From the NCBI GenBank assembly GCA_965205545.1, contig OZ242170.1:620001-684000 (forward strand): a stretch of DNA of 64,000 nt. The letters run 5' to 3'. The notes below the pieces were generated by a model. The model was not told where the DNA came from, did no database searches, and saw only the letters and a list, made by a program, of their open reading frames with translations. The translations under genes were made by a program, and so were the position numbers. Positions 1 through 9,333 of this stretch are shown here, piece after piece; the stretch's first letter is position 1, and every line of letters begins with the position of its first letter. This DNA comes from Bin55 sp965205545 (lineage in GTDB: Bacteria; Pseudomonadota; Gammaproteobacteria; Pseudomonadales; Azotimanducaceae).

Positions 1-1296
1 CAAGCCGGATTCCTCAGGAGCAAACTCAAGTGTCCACGCTGTGGCAGCCGCAGGATCTCTTAAAGCCCAAGCTCTTACCAATTCGATCGACGGTCGTTCA
101 ACAGACTCCTCACGAGACTTCATATCCTGCAAGTGAAGCCTTGCTTCGTCTATTAAACCGGTGCGGGCCAACTGCCATATTGCCGTTACAATTGCCGATT
201 CCCTGTATTCCTGGGGAAAGAGCCGCGCATTCTCAAACAGGTCCGCCGGATGGACGCGACCCCATGCTTCGATCAATCGACTGTAGCTCAGGCCGCGTAG
301 ATATCCATGATTGAGACCCGATATGGCCTGCAGCACCTCGTGAGGATCGCTCTCGGTCCACGCGGCTAGAACGACCGGTGCAGCCTGCTGCTGCAATTCG
401 ACTGGACTACTCAAGACGCCTTCCCAAACCGCCTGGGGATTGTGTCTGGCAATGTCCGCAAACAGACCCTCAAGGATCGTTGTCTTAGCCCGAAAGGTGC
501 TATGGATATCGGAGAATAGCGGCAGAATCCCGTCGATCCCATTTCGCTGTATCCAAGTGCGAAAGAGACGCTTGAGAAGGGCAAGCTGCTGACCCTCATC
601 CAAATCAGAGCTTGCGACCATATCGATGGCTCGGATCGGTCGCCCCATTGATCGCATCACCTGCGACTCGAGGATGAGATGGCTAGCAATGCGTTCCACA
701 TTGTGATCCCGGGCAATCTTCATCAGATCGGAATCCGAGAGGTCTGCGCGCTCCGACATCACTGCTTGCACTGCAACCTCCGCGTAGGGAGATCCCATCG
801 CTTGGGCTCGGCGCAATGCCCTTCGCATGTCCGAGCGCGACCACTCTCTGAACACAACCGTCAAGAGTTTCTGCTGCCCATGAATGGGCATGCGCGATAC
901 TTGCCTCAACGCTCTCGCGGGATCAATTCCCGCAAGTTCCCTAAACATCTGCGCTTGCACTACCCGAAGCTTGGGCGAGGCTTCTAGGCTAGTGGATGCT
1001 GAGATTAGTTGTACAAGTTGCTTGGCGTCCAGCTCGAAAAGCAGAGACTGCACTGCTCTTCGACGTTTAATGGGACTCTGAATTTCGAGGATTGCTTGCA
1101 GTTGCTCTTCTTGCGAGGGGTCGCTAGAAGCAATGGAGTCCGACCAGGTCGCGGCATTTTCGCCCCCTGACCTCTGACTCTCGCCCAAGTCACTCGTCAA
1201 CTCCACAAATCCGATGCACAACACGCTGCAAAGAATTCCGCCGGACACAATTCCCGCGAGGAATCTAATGTCCAAGACTAAGTGTCTACTGAACAT
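1..1296 (-). CDS. Hypothetical membrane-anchored helical-repeat protein (3' end outside window)
   Basis: An open frame of 432 codons runs without a stop from an ATG at 1296 to the window edge, so the C-terminus is missing. Residues about 10-35 form one hydrophobic segment (signal anchor or signal peptide). The rest is rich in Leu, Ala, Arg and Glu with regularly spaced helix-like blocks such as AIDMVASSDLDEGQQLALL, as in HEAT/TPR-like solenoids. I do not recognise the family. It probably sits in the periplasm, tethered to the inner membrane. It lies just downstream of the beta-propeller gene and may be co-transcribed with it, about 28 bp apart. The frame is continuous and codon use looks normal, so I treat it as a real gene of unknown function. 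Confidence 0.7.
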   Translation of the reverse strand, partial: MFSRHLVLDIRFLAGIVSGGILCSVLCIGFVELTSDLGESQRSGGENAATWSDSIASSDPSQEEQLQAILEIQSPIKRRRAVQSLLFELDAKQLVQLISASTSLEASPKLRVVQAQMFRELAGIDPARALRQVSRMPIHGQQKLLTVVFREWSRSDMRRALRRAQAMGSPYAEVAVQAVMSERADLSDSDLMKIARDHNVERIASHLILESQVMRSMGRPIRAIDMVASSDLDEGQQLALLKRLFRTWIQRNGIDGILPLFSDIHSTFRAKTTILEGLFADIARHNPQAVWEGVLSSPVELQQQAAPVVLAAWTESDPHEVLQAISGLNHGYLRGLSYSRLIEAWGRVHPADLFENARLFPQEYRESAIVTAIWQLARTGLIDEARLHLQDMKSREESVERPSIELVRAWALRDPAAATAWTLEFAPEESGL

Positions 1297-1324
1297 AAGA
1301 ATATTCGTCTAGAGTTGACGAAAT

Positions 1325-2395
1325 CTAGCTCTCTGTGTCCAAGTCCACAATTTCGATGGTGCTTCCCGCTCCCACTACGAGAGTCTTGCTGTCGCTGGAT
1401 ATGTCAAAATCATGAATCGGTCCTTCAAACTCAAATTCATGTATCTGCTCGCCAGAGCCCAATTGATGAGCAACTAGCCTCTTGGCGTCCTTGCTCGACC
1501 TCAAAAAAACCAAGCTGTCGTCGGGAGAAATCATCAGCTTGTCCACTACTCCCGTATGCTGGACAATCGTTGCGGGAGCTTCCAGACGCCACTGAAGTAC
1601 TTTGGCAGTTCCATCGCGAAACCCCAACGCAATTACGTCTCCATTCGACGAAGCGTCCACCGATGCAATCCCATTGGTCTCGCTTTCAATCCAGTCTCTA
1701 ATGACGTCTCCCGAAGTGAAATCTACAAGAATGACCCTTCCAATGTGTTCGTCCACATCACCTTCTGCGTCTTCCTTATTCTTGTGCTGCGCCAGGCCGA
1801 TTACCAATAGTGTCCCGTCACTAGACAATCCAACATTTGGAGAGTGTGATTCCGTGTAGTTCCACTCGCGGAAGGTTTTGCCAGTGTCGGACTCAATCTG
1901 CTGAACTTGTGCTTTGAATTGGTGCATTTCTGATGACGCTCTAACGAGATACCTTCCGTCGTTGGAAAACTCCAACGATTGGGTCACGTCCAATCCTGCA
2001 ACTGCAAAGCTACGTACTTTCCTGCATGTTGTTGCGTCGTAGAAGACAAACTCAGAGTGGAAGCCAACCAAGTCCATGAAGACATTGTTGTAACGATCTA
2101 TCAGCAAGTTTTCGCCATCGGGCGTAAAGAGAGGTTCAATCGTCTCCCAGCTAGTGTTCCATCGACATTTTTCCTCTCTTGTGTCGACACGGCTTGTGGT
2201 TACGGAATAAGGGTAGTGTCGTGCAGCAATCTCCTCGGTGTTCGGGGCGATATTGACAAATATAGTCTTTGCATTGATTCTCTCAGGCAATCTAAGTCCG
2301 CATCCGTAAGCGCTCAAAAGAAGGGTCGCAAGCAGTAGACATGCTGCGAGTTTGGATGGGGCATAGAGGAAAGACTCTGATACTTGTCGTGGCAT
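1325..2395 (-). CDS. WD40/beta-propeller-like envelope protein, probable lipoprotein
   Basis: About 356 residues from an ATG at 2395. This start is preferred over a far upstream start at 2776 because it places a typical signal sequence at the N-terminus: a Lys, a hydrophobic run, then SAYGC, a weak lipobox whose Cys could be lipidated. The mature part has repeated blades with phrases such as SNDGRYLV, SSDGTLLVIGL, SSNGDVIALGFRDGTAKV, SPDDSLVFLR and SSDSKTLVVGAG, the pattern of WD40/YVTN beta-propellers. It is likely a periplasmic or outer-membrane scaffold with no visible catalytic motif. It may be co-transcribed with the solenoid gene downstream. If the longer frame is used, about 127 extra residues of low-complexity, unlikely sequence would be added. 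Confidence 0.65.
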   Translation of the reverse strand: MPRQVSESFLYAPSKLAACLLLATLLLSAYGCGLRLPERINAKTIFVNIAPNTEEIAARHYPYSVTTSRVDTREEKCRWNTSWETIEPLFTPDGENLLIDRYNNVFMDLVGFHSEFVFYDATTCRKVRSFAVAGLDVTQSLEFSNDGRYLVRASSEMHQFKAQVQQIESDTGKTFREWNYTESHSPNVGLSSDGTLLVIGLAQHKNKEDAEGDVDEHIGRVILVDFTSGDVIRDWIESETNGIASVDASSNGDVIALGFRDGTAKVLQWRLEAPATIVQHTGVVDKLMISPDDSLVFLRSSKDAKRLVAHQLGSGEQIHEFEFEGPIHDFDISSDSKTLVVGAGSTIEIVDLDTES

Positions 2396-2776
2396 TGGTT
2401 TGAACCCGCTGGGCTTGGTCACATGTAGCTCTGGCGATGCCGATTTATGGAATTTTAGTGCTCCTGCTCGGACATGGCGCGAAAAACAGCAATATTCGAC
2501 AGGCGGCCGAAATGGAGTTGGACGAGGCACAGCGAAACGTCTATTGGGTTTCCCGTGCCTGTCGAAACACGTGCCATTCAAAGTATCGCGACTCTTACTC
2601 TTGTCGTGGGCGAACAATTGCGACCCAGCCACAAGTGTCAAGCACCAAACCGATCCGTTCTTAATCATGGGATACATTCCCAATGCTCGAATCTCTCGAT
2701 TCGGTTGAACAGGAGTGTCCTTCTCGTAATCGAACCATAGTCCAGATGAAGATGGACCGACCGGCAATTGACGCAT
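2396..2776. other. Stretch without a convincing gene
   Basis: The beta-propeller frame stays open through this stretch, but the encoded residues are Arg-, Pro- and Cys-rich and do not look like protein. A short signal-like run (MIKNGSVWCLTLVAG) near 2660 could be the start of a decayed gene. No terminator or clear promoter was seen. Confidence 0.35.
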
Positions 2777-2778
2777 CG

Positions 2779-3357
2779 CTAAATTACGGATCTCAATTTA
2801 CGAAGTGAATTAAGGCATGTTCGGACAATAGCGCGCCACAGTGGAAAGCAGAGGACGACAGTAACTGGAAACGCTACAAGCGTAGCACCCAGTAATAGCG
2901 ACCAATCGGGTTCCCTTATGAGCGTTCTGACTAAACTGATATTCAAACTTAGAGCTAAGAACCCATACATGACAGAGAGCACCAATGGTTTTCCCCAAAG
3001 CGATTCAACGGACTTCGTCCAGACATGGTCCAATTTCCGAAGGTCTGGATTTCTGCATTGGGAGTACGCAGCCACTTTGCTAAGCAGAAATGATCCTGGC
3101 CATATAGCAAGTGCATATACCGAAGCCACCAAGAGTAGCGCGATTGGGCGCAATTGAACCAATCCACCCGAGACCAGCAACAGTAGACCAGCTGAATACA
3201 ACGCAAGAGAGGATGCGGTGTTGATGGCATAGGTTGCAAACACACCCAATAGTCGCCAGCGCACCATAACTTCTATATTGTTTTTTGGGACGTCGATATC
3301 GGCTGTTAGGACCGAATGGGGTGCAGCATAGGGATTGTGCTGATCTACACCGATCAC
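2779..3357 (-). CDS. NPYAAP-motif four-helix membrane protein, paralog 1
   Basis: 192 residues. An N-terminal cytoplasmic tail carries the motif HNPYAAPHSVLT at residues 7-18. Two hydrophobic hairpins follow, at about residues 35-90 and 125-175, separated by a polar stretch containing GKPLV. The C-terminus is basic (RTCLNSLRKL). It belongs to the same family as the next four genes upstream, which share the short motif, the 2+2 helix layout, a central G-K/R/H-P element and a final Arg-rich helix. The function is unknown. The gene is separated from paralog 2 by only a few bases, so the array is probably one operon. The start is a GTG just past the stop of paralog 2. Confidence 0.7.
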   Translation of the reverse strand: MIGVDQHNPYAAPHSVLTADIDVPKNNIEVMVRWRLLGVFATYAINTASSLALYSAGLLLLVSGGLVQLRPIALLLVASVYALAIWPGSFLLSKVAAYSQCRNPDLRKLDHVWTKSVESLWGKPLVLSVMYGFLALSLNISLVRTLIREPDWSLLLGATLVAFPVTVVLCFPLWRAIVRTCLNSLRKLRSVI

Positions 3358-3359
3358 GA

Positions 3360-3956
3360 CTATTTCGCCGATCCTAGCTCATCCAATGAACGACGAATAC
3401 GTGCGATTGAGGCTTTCCAAAGTGGAAGGCAGGCTACGACATTCATTGAAGCCGCTACAAGAATCGAATAGAACAAGAGCTTATGTGCAGGTTCGTGCTG
3501 CAAGAATTGAAGCAGCGGGCATGCCAGGCCAAAGCTAATACAAGCAAACAGCAATGAATTTACAAAGGGTTTTCCACTCACTCCTCGTATCCTCTTCCGC
3601 CAAGACTCACGGAATTCGGAAACACTCATATGGGCGTGCTCCCATACAAACAGTTTGTATTGCAAGAATCCGCCGGGCCAGAGTAGCACTGCAAAGCATA
3701 GACCTACTGGCAATAACCCGATTGGACGGAATTGAACAATTCTTCCCTGTTCGAATATGAACAGCGCCAACGAATACAGCAGTCCGGACGAGAACACTGT
3801 CGCACCTGCTGTTGTCATTACAGCCTTAAACCGTAGCCAAAAAACAGCGTCTCGACATTGCTTGGCGTGTTCATCCCACGGCCGTTCCGGTGCCGGCTTC
3901 GACGGGGGTGTCAAAAACGGACTGTTAGGTGCGGTATCAGAATCTGTGGAGTTCAC
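3360..3956 (-). CDS. Four-helix membrane protein, paralog 2 of the NPY array
   Basis: 198 residues. The N-terminus is Pro-rich (APNSPFLTPPSKPAPERPW) and lacks the NPYxxP motif, keeping only a PFLTPP-like element in its place. Then come WDEHAKQC, a hydrophobic hairpin (about 48-100), a polar linker with SGKPFV, a second hairpin (about 130-175) and a basic end RIRRSLDELGSAK. The WxxxAKQC and end motifs match the other paralogs, which shows common descent. It lies within a few bases of the neighbouring copies on both sides or with short gaps, in the same direction. No catalytic motif is seen. Confidence 0.7.
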   Translation of the reverse strand: MNSTDSDTAPNSPFLTPPSKPAPERPWDEHAKQCRDAVFWLRFKAVMTTAGATVFSSGLLYSLALFIFEQGRIVQFRPIGLLPVGLCFAVLLWPGGFLQYKLFVWEHAHMSVSEFRESWRKRIRGVSGKPFVNSLLFACISFGLACPLLQFLQHEPAHKLLFYSILVAASMNVVACLPLWKASIARIRRSLDELGSAK

Positions 3957-4069
3957 TTCGGCTCGCCAAAGTATTAACTGAGAATACTGGGGTAATCAAA
4001 GTACGCAAATGCTCCCTCGGTTAGAAACCATTGCTAGATGGAAAGTGAATGGCTTGCGTCGATCCATGG

Positions 4070-4684
4070 TTAAGACGATAACGCCATTTCATCAATTCGT
4101 TTTTCAATGCTGCGGCAGTTTAGTCGGCATATTGGATAGGAAATAACAAACGTGACGGAGAGTGCAATCAGCATCGCCAAAAGCCAAGTAGTGTCTGGCA
4201 TTCCTATGTCAAATCCAATCCACAATACTCCCCGAAACACTGAAGCTACTACAGCAGCTGAACCAACCCAAACCAAAGTCGCCGTCAACGGGCGACCAAC
4301 GATATCTCTGAAGTGCTTTTCCCACTTCTGCACGAATCGTGACACGGCCATTTTTTTGCGGTAACCATATACAGAAATCCAGCTTGGAAGAAATACGAAT
4401 AACGGTAGCGCAAACGCTGCGCAAAGGATGACCCACGGCAGTTCAATAAGTACCAATTGAATGTTCTCTCGCAAACCCCAATAGATTAAGTTGTGGATCG
4501 CTGCAAATGTGAAGTAGCCGGTCCATGCGCATGTTAGTACATTGCGGACAACGCCAACCGCATGTCGAACCGAGTCATTGCTCCACTCTATGAAAGGACC
4601 TGTGCCAACTGTAAGCTCAGAGTTTGGGATGGTGTATGGATTGTCCTGATCGTTATCGTAGGGCATCGGTATTCGCTGATTCAC
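4070..4684 (-). CDS. NPYxxP-motif four-helix membrane protein, paralog 3
   Basis: 204 residues with DNPYTIPNSELT near residues 14-25, then four predicted membrane segments in two pairs, with a linker holding VGRPLTATLVW and a basic C-terminal helix CRSIEKRIDEMALSS. An alternative start at 4666 would still keep the motif. About 110 bases separate it from paralog 2. The family is not one I can name. A short NPYxxP tail followed by hydrophobic hairpins is seen in many uncharacterised bacterial membrane proteins, and the role here is unknown. Confidence 0.7.
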   Translation of the reverse strand: MNQRIPMPYDNDQDNPYTIPNSELTVGTGPFIEWSNDSVRHAVGVVRNVLTCAWTGYFTFAAIHNLIYWGLRENIQLVLIELPWVILCAAFALPLFVFLPSWISVYGYRKKMAVSRFVQKWEKHFRDIVGRPLTATLVWVGSAAVVASVFRGVLWIGFDIGMPDTTWLLAMLIALSVTFVISYPICRLNCRSIEKRIDEMALSS

Positions 4685-4690
4685 AAACTC

Positions 4691-4882
4691 TCAATTCATG
4701 AGGTCAATCGCACGGACTCCTAGCTTACAGTCCGTTGAGTTGTAGCAAGCCAGGTTTAGCCGAAAGGCAAGAGATTGAATGGCCCATAGATTGAAGAATT
4801 CTACGTTGCTTCTGTGCTGCGTCGAAGATGGAAACGCGTCGCCACATAGATTGCTTTGTCGAATTTTGACGTGTTCGTTCAC
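4691..4882 (-). CDS. Small uncharacterised ORF between paralogs 3 and 4
   Basis: A 63-residue frame sits exactly between two array members, starting at the stop of paralog 4 and ending just before paralog 3. It ends in RAIDLMN, faintly like the LECLGSMN end of paralog 4, so it could be a degraded family fragment. No membrane segment is obvious. It may equally be spacer DNA. Confidence 0.25.
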   Translation of the reverse strand: MNEHVKIRQSNLCGDAFPSSTQHRSNVEFFNLWAIQSLAFRLNLACYNSTDCKLGVRAIDLMN

Positions 4883-4883
4883 A

Positions 4884-5519
4884 TTAATTCATCGATCCAA
4901 GACATTCCAGAGACTCCCTCACCTTCCGCATTGCAACCTTGAACACTGGATAGGAAGCCGCCAGCGCGATTGGCGCTGCTGCTGCGCCCGTTAGCGCGCC
5001 AGTAAATCCAATAGACCCACCCTGTGCCAAAAGCTCTATAGAAACATCAAACAAATGTAGAACAAGAACCGCGAGAACGAAAGTTCCGGCAATTGCCAAC
5101 GGATGACCAAGGATACTTTGAGAGTATCTTCGCAAGTGGTTCTCGACTGTCGCTACGCTTGTTATTCGGTATAAAAAGTACACGGTCGCTTTGCTGAATA
5201 GAAGCGTTATCAGCAGACCTAATACTCCCCACACTACAACTAACACGAACTGATGGTAAAAACGTAGCTCAAAGTACATCTCAGTCATGTATGGTTCATT
5301 TCCATTCAACAACTCATCCAACAACATGAGCGCGTTGTTCGTGGTGTGATGCACACAGGCAGCGACAAATGCGCTCCCAACAAACCAACGAAGAAGGGAT
5401 TCGATGCGCCGTTTTACAGATTCGTCCCACGGCGGGCTGGGACCTTGGTCGCCTGTCAGTGTTGAATCAGGCGCGTGATAGGGTCTCAGTTCTTGGGGAG
5501 TGGGATCTTCAGGAGTCAC
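4884..5519 (-). CDS. Four-helix membrane protein, paralog 4 (RPYHAP variant)
   Basis: 211 residues from a GTG start. RPYHAPDSTLT replaces NPYAAP at residues about 12-22. PPWDESVKRR leads into hydrophobic segments at about 45-70 and 85-115, then the linker SILGHPLAIAG and two more segments rich in Ala. The C-terminus VRESLECLGSMN matches paralog 2 (RRSLDELGSAK). It is the fourth of five adjacent copies in the same orientation. Divergence between copies is high, so the duplications are old or the family evolves fast. Confidence 0.7.
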   Translation of the reverse strand: MTPEDPTPQELRPYHAPDSTLTGDQGPSPPWDESVKRRIESLLRWFVGSAFVAACVHHTTNNALMLLDELLNGNEPYMTEMYFELRFYHQFVLVVVWGVLGLLITLLFSKATVYFLYRITSVATVENHLRRYSQSILGHPLAIAGTFVLAVLVLHLFDVSIELLAQGGSIGFTGALTGAAAAPIALAASYPVFKVAMRKVRESLECLGSMN

Positions 5520-5632
5520 GCTAGTCGAGCAATTTCTTCATTCTTTGAAGTTTGTGTGGCCATAGTGCTACAAACCCGCGTACATGCCCATTCGTTGGAT
5601 TCTATTGACATCGCAGGCAACTGCGCGACCGT

Positions 5633-6229
5633 CTATAGTCGGGACGACATTTGCTGCAATAGTTTGTAGTGCGATCGGCACGTTGCTCGAAATATTGGAT
5701 ACACCACCAATGCAGTAATCAACATGGACACGAGAATATTGCGATAGCCAAGTGATAGCCACGTCAATGCACCATCTAAGAGTTCGTTGAATAGCTCCAA
5801 ACAGCAATCGACCACACACACGAGAAATGCAGCAATGACTGCCACAACAAGAGGCCGGTCGAGAATCCACTTGCCTTTGCTGGATTCATTCACGAACTTA
5901 GCTACAGTACTAGTCTTAAACTCAATGATGGCAACGACTCTGCTAACCACAAACATGCCCAGCGCACCAAGGACAAACCAAAAGACTAGTGAAGCAACTT
6001 CGGATAAGACGTCTTCGTACCAATCTTCGTGAATTCCAGTCGCCACAGCATTGACAAATCTGTAGATTCCCCAAGTTACGAAACCTGCTAGTAACCACCG
6101 ATAGTGAATCTTTTTCGCGCAGCGTCGTGTGAATTCGCACCATTCCGCAGAAGATGTGACCTCCTTGTCGACCTCAGAGGCTGGAGCTTCGTAGGGGTTC
6201 CCTTGTTTGTCGAGGTCTTTGTCAAGCAT
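5633..6229 (-). CDS. NPYEAP-motif four-helix membrane protein, paralog 5
   Basis: About 198 residues from the ATG at 6229, chosen over an upstream frame start at 6358 because it puts GNPYEAPASEVDKE at residues 10-23, as in the other copies. EWCEFTRRCAKKIHYRW precedes the first helix pair. A linker contains TSTVAKFVNE and DRPLVVAV, and the protein ends in FRATCRSHYKLLQQMSSRL. It is most like the frameshifted copy at 13.6-14.2 kb: the two share CAAKIYRRY/CAKKIHYRW, VEFVKKH/VAKFVNES and RSHxxxLxxM. It is the first gene of the array in transcription order, divergent from the TonB receptor gene. Confidence 0.7.
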   Translation of the reverse strand: MLDKDLDKQGNPYEAPASEVDKEVTSSAEWCEFTRRCAKKIHYRWLLAGFVTWGIYRFVNAVATGIHEDWYEDVLSEVASLVFWFVLGALGMFVVSRVVAIIEFKTSTVAKFVNESSKGKWILDRPLVVAVIAAFLVCVVDCCLELFNELLDGALTWLSLGYRNILVSMLITALVVYPIFRATCRSHYKLLQQMSSRL

Positions 6230-6472
6230 TGGTACAACCAATCTCAAAGCGGCACGGCTATGTGCTTTGGGGAGACGCCAAGAAAAACTGCAACACGGTT
6301 CGCTGGGTCGCTCCAGTTGGGCGTTCACAGCATAGTAACGCAGGAGGCGCCGAGGCATTGAATCCGTAGGATTCTGGTAGTTTTCGTTTCGCTATCAATA
6401 TTTGACATAATGCAATGAGTTCTGCTGCGAAATGCGCAGCTGGGCCAATTGAACAATAGTTGAGGAGCTCAA

Positions 6473-9100
6473 ATGCGATTTCTAAGCTTAATCTGCGGCA
6501 GTGCGCTAGTACTGATCCCAATGAGTAGCACGTTGGCGCAAGAAGAAGGTTCTGACGAAGACGCTGCCATCGAGGAGATTGTAGTCACAGCGGAAAAACG
6601 AGAGGAGAACATTCTCGATGTACCTTTGACAATTACCGCGTTCAACGACAGCATGATCGAAGAACTAGGCATGACCAAAGCGGCTGACCTGGAGCAACTG
6701 GTACCTGGGTTGCAGTTTGGCGACAATGGAGAGCAAGTAGGCCAAGGCACCACGATTCGAGGAATCGGATCGCGTCTTGCCGGTGAAACCCATTCCGACT
6801 TGGCAGTTGCCACTTATATAGATGGTGTCTACACCATCGGTACCTACGGCGTCGCACCCAACTTCTTCGATCTGGAGAGAATCGAGGTTGCTCGCGGACC
6901 CCAAGGTACGTTGAATGGTCGAAATTCGATTGCGGGCTCTGTCAGTTACGTAACGAAGAAACCAACAGATTCTTGGGATTCCCTCTTCCACACTGAACTA
7001 ACTGACCAGTTCTCGCAACGGTTCAGCGCTGCCGTGGGCGGTCCAATTGCGGACAACCTGAGCTTCCGCATCACGTTGAGTTCCTATACTGGCGATGGTG
7101 CTCAGGAAAACATTGGTCCGGGCGGAGACTATGACGAACCGGACGAATTCAGCTGGTCTCCTCAGATTCGTTTCAAGAACGATCGGCTTGACATAAATTT
7201 GCGCATCGCTCGGCTTGAGGACAACGGTTCTCCGCGTGCACAGGTAACGTTGACGGATCGTGACCGAACGTCAGACTGTATTGTTCCAGTATCAGCCGAC
7301 CCTGATAATCCGAATCCGCCTTGCGATACAAATTTCTGGTATCTCTACGAAGGAGAGATTCCATCTATTGAGGACAATTGCCCTCCTGGCACTCCAGGAT
7401 TTGAATGCGGCGATATTTTCAACAAGCTCAATGTAAATCGCCCCGGAATTGGGGGAAGTACTGCAAACCAGAATTTTGTCACGGCAACCTATCAGCTATC
7501 CGACACCCTTTCCATAAAGTACAACTACGGCGACTCTGACAATTTTTCTCAAGTTACACGCGACTCGGATATGACCACTAGAGTCGCAAGCGCTTCCGAC
7601 CCGGCACTATCTGCAGACGGCGGCGTACCGTTCCAGGACACTGTCTTAGGTGTGACATACGACTACACCGAAGCGTCTCACGAGATCCAGCTCGTGTCCA
7701 ATTTCGATGGTCAGTTCAACTTCATAACAGGCATTTTCTTCTATGAAAACGATACAACATGGAGTGTACCGACGTGGAATTACTCAAGTCCATTTCGGTT
7801 CTTAAATGCCGATAGTGCTGCAGCTGCCACAGGTAACGTATTTGGTGTGCCAGTATCAACTTGTCGTGATGTCTTGGAAGATGTCATTGTGGCGTTTGGA
7901 ATCGGTGCAATAGACCGTGGAGGGGTCGATATAGATTTGTATTGGGCTTGCCCGGAAGGAGCTGACCATACGCAAAATTTCCTGTTTACAACTAACGGTT
8001 CATCCACCACAAGAGCAGCTTTTATAAGCGCTGACTATGTAATCGACGAACAATGGTCGGTCTCCGGTGGATTGCGATATACGGAAGACGAAAAGAAGCA
8101 AGGTTTCGACGGTGGCTGGCTGATCGGAGACTTCTTCAGTGTAAATATCCCTCTGACTATCTTCTTTGATGACTCCGATCCCAAAACTCGAACGTGGGAT
8201 CAACCGATCGGTCACATTAGCGTCGAATACAGACCTGACAGCAATCGTTTGTACTACGGCCGACTTTCGACCGGCTACCGTGCGGGGGGATTCAACACGT
8301 TCTCGCCGGGGGCACCACTCGATCCAATCGGTGAGGAAACTCTTGTGAACTACGAGATTGGCATGAAGGGACTCTTCATGGACGGAACTATGCTGTTGAC
8401 CGCTGCGGGGTACATCAACCTCTTCGACGGTTATCAGCTAAATGGAACCCAAGAAAATCCCACACCCCTCTTACTGCCAACACAGGACTCTCCTCTTATC
8501 GAATTCACATCCAACATCGATGATTGCAGCCTCTGGGGTGCAGAGGTCGAGTTTGTCTACTTTGTTGACAAGAATTGGCAAGTGAGCGGATACTACAACT
8601 ACTTGGACTCGGAAATTGGCGAGCACTCAGAAGTAGTCAGAGGCGATCCAAATCCACGCTTCGGAACTTGGGATCACATTGACTTCAACACAGGTCAACC
8701 GACGACTAGCCGCTACATACTGCCAACAGACATGACGGGTAACTCTCTACCGATGCAGCCAAAGCATAAGTTAGCCGCTACGGTCACACACACGAGGCCA
8801 CTTGAAATCGGAGGCGATCTATTGGCAGTTGCAACCTATAGTTGGACCGGCGAGCGCTACTCTGATTTGAGCAATGCCTCGCGCTCGACGCTCGAGGCCT
8901 ATGGAAGACTGGATGCAAGAGCTACATGGACAAACGAAGACGGAAACCTGTCTGCAACGTTCTTTATTCAAAACATTCTGAACAAGATAGGACTAATTGA
9001 ATATATCCAACGCACCACAAATGGCGGTGGGCCCGCAATGGGCACCTTGACCGATCCCCGTCAAATTGGACTGGAGGTCCGTTGGAGTCCAGAGCTCTAG
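6473..9100 (+). CDS. TonB-dependent outer-membrane receptor
   Basis: 875 residues. A signal peptide (about 1-22) ends at LAQEEG. A TonB box region IEEIVVTAEKREENILDVP follows, then the plug (residues about 45-160) with TTIRGIGSR, YIDGVY and VARGPQGTLNGRNSIAGSV, typical of receptors annotated for siderophores, vitamins or polymers. The remainder is a 22-strand barrel pattern ending in LTDPRQIGLEVRWSPEL with aromatic-alternating terminal strands. RBS gaggag lies just before the ATG. It imports an unknown ligand across the outer membrane using TonB-ExbBD energy. It is a single transcription unit, followed by a strong hairpin terminator. The ligand cannot be told from sequence. Confidence 0.93.
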   Translation: MRFLSLICGSALVLIPMSSTLAQEEGSDEDAAIEEIVVTAEKREENILDVPLTITAFNDSMIEELGMTKAADLEQLVPGLQFGDNGEQVGQGTTIRGIGSRLAGETHSDLAVATYIDGVYTIGTYGVAPNFFDLERIEVARGPQGTLNGRNSIAGSVSYVTKKPTDSWDSLFHTELTDQFSQRFSAAVGGPIADNLSFRITLSSYTGDGAQENIGPGGDYDEPDEFSWSPQIRFKNDRLDINLRIARLEDNGSPRAQVTLTDRDRTSDCIVPVSADPDNPNPPCDTNFWYLYEGEIPSIEDNCPPGTPGFECGDIFNKLNVNRPGIGGSTANQNFVTATYQLSDTLSIKYNYGDSDNFSQVTRDSDMTTRVASASDPALSADGGVPFQDTVLGVTYDYTEASHEIQLVSNFDGQFNFITGIFFYENDTTWSVPTWNYSSPFRFLNADSAAAATGNVFGVPVSTCRDVLEDVIVAFGIGAIDRGGVDIDLYWACPEGADHTQNFLFTTNGSSTTRAAFISADYVIDEQWSVSGGLRYTEDEKKQGFDGGWLIGDFFSVNIPLTIFFDDSDPKTRTWDQPIGHISVEYRPDSNRLYYGRLSTGYRAGGFNTFSPGAPLDPIGEETLVNYEIGMKGLFMDGTMLLTAAGYINLFDGYQLNGTQENPTPLLLPTQDSPLIEFTSNIDDCSLWGAEVEFVYFVDKNWQVSGYYNYLDSEIGEHSEVVRGDPNPRFGTWDHIDFNTGQPTTSRYILPTDMTGNSLPMQPKHKLAATVTHTRPLEIGGDLLAVATYSWTGERYSDLSNASRSTLEAYGRLDARATWTNEDGNLSATFFIQNILNKIGLIEYIQRTTNGGGPAMGTLTDPRQIGLEVRWSPEL

Positions 9101-9163
9101 AAAGACACGATCCCAGTAGGGTCAATTTCGTTGGCCCCGCTTCGAATCGGGGTTGAACAGTTC

Positions 9164-9199
9164 GGTGCGGCATCCTCTAAGTACTGAGGATGCCGCACC
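9164..9199 (+). terminator. Hairpin terminator after the TonB receptor gene
   Basis: A perfect 14-bp stem, ggtgcggcatcctc (9164-9177) paired with gaggatgccgcacc (9186-9199), with an 8-nt loop, lies 64 bp past the receptor stop. The downstream tract is only moderately T-rich. It lies between convergent genes and may serve both. Confidence 0.7.
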
Positions 9200-9333
9200 C
9201 GCTTCTTTGATAGTTAGTGCTTGAATCAAGCTTTACGCTGAGGTCCTAGCACTCTGTGATCACGAGGCCGGGCACATTCGGAACGTGGCGAAAGACCCAT
9301 TCCTTTGACATCATCGGGCGCGGTGTTCCTGGT

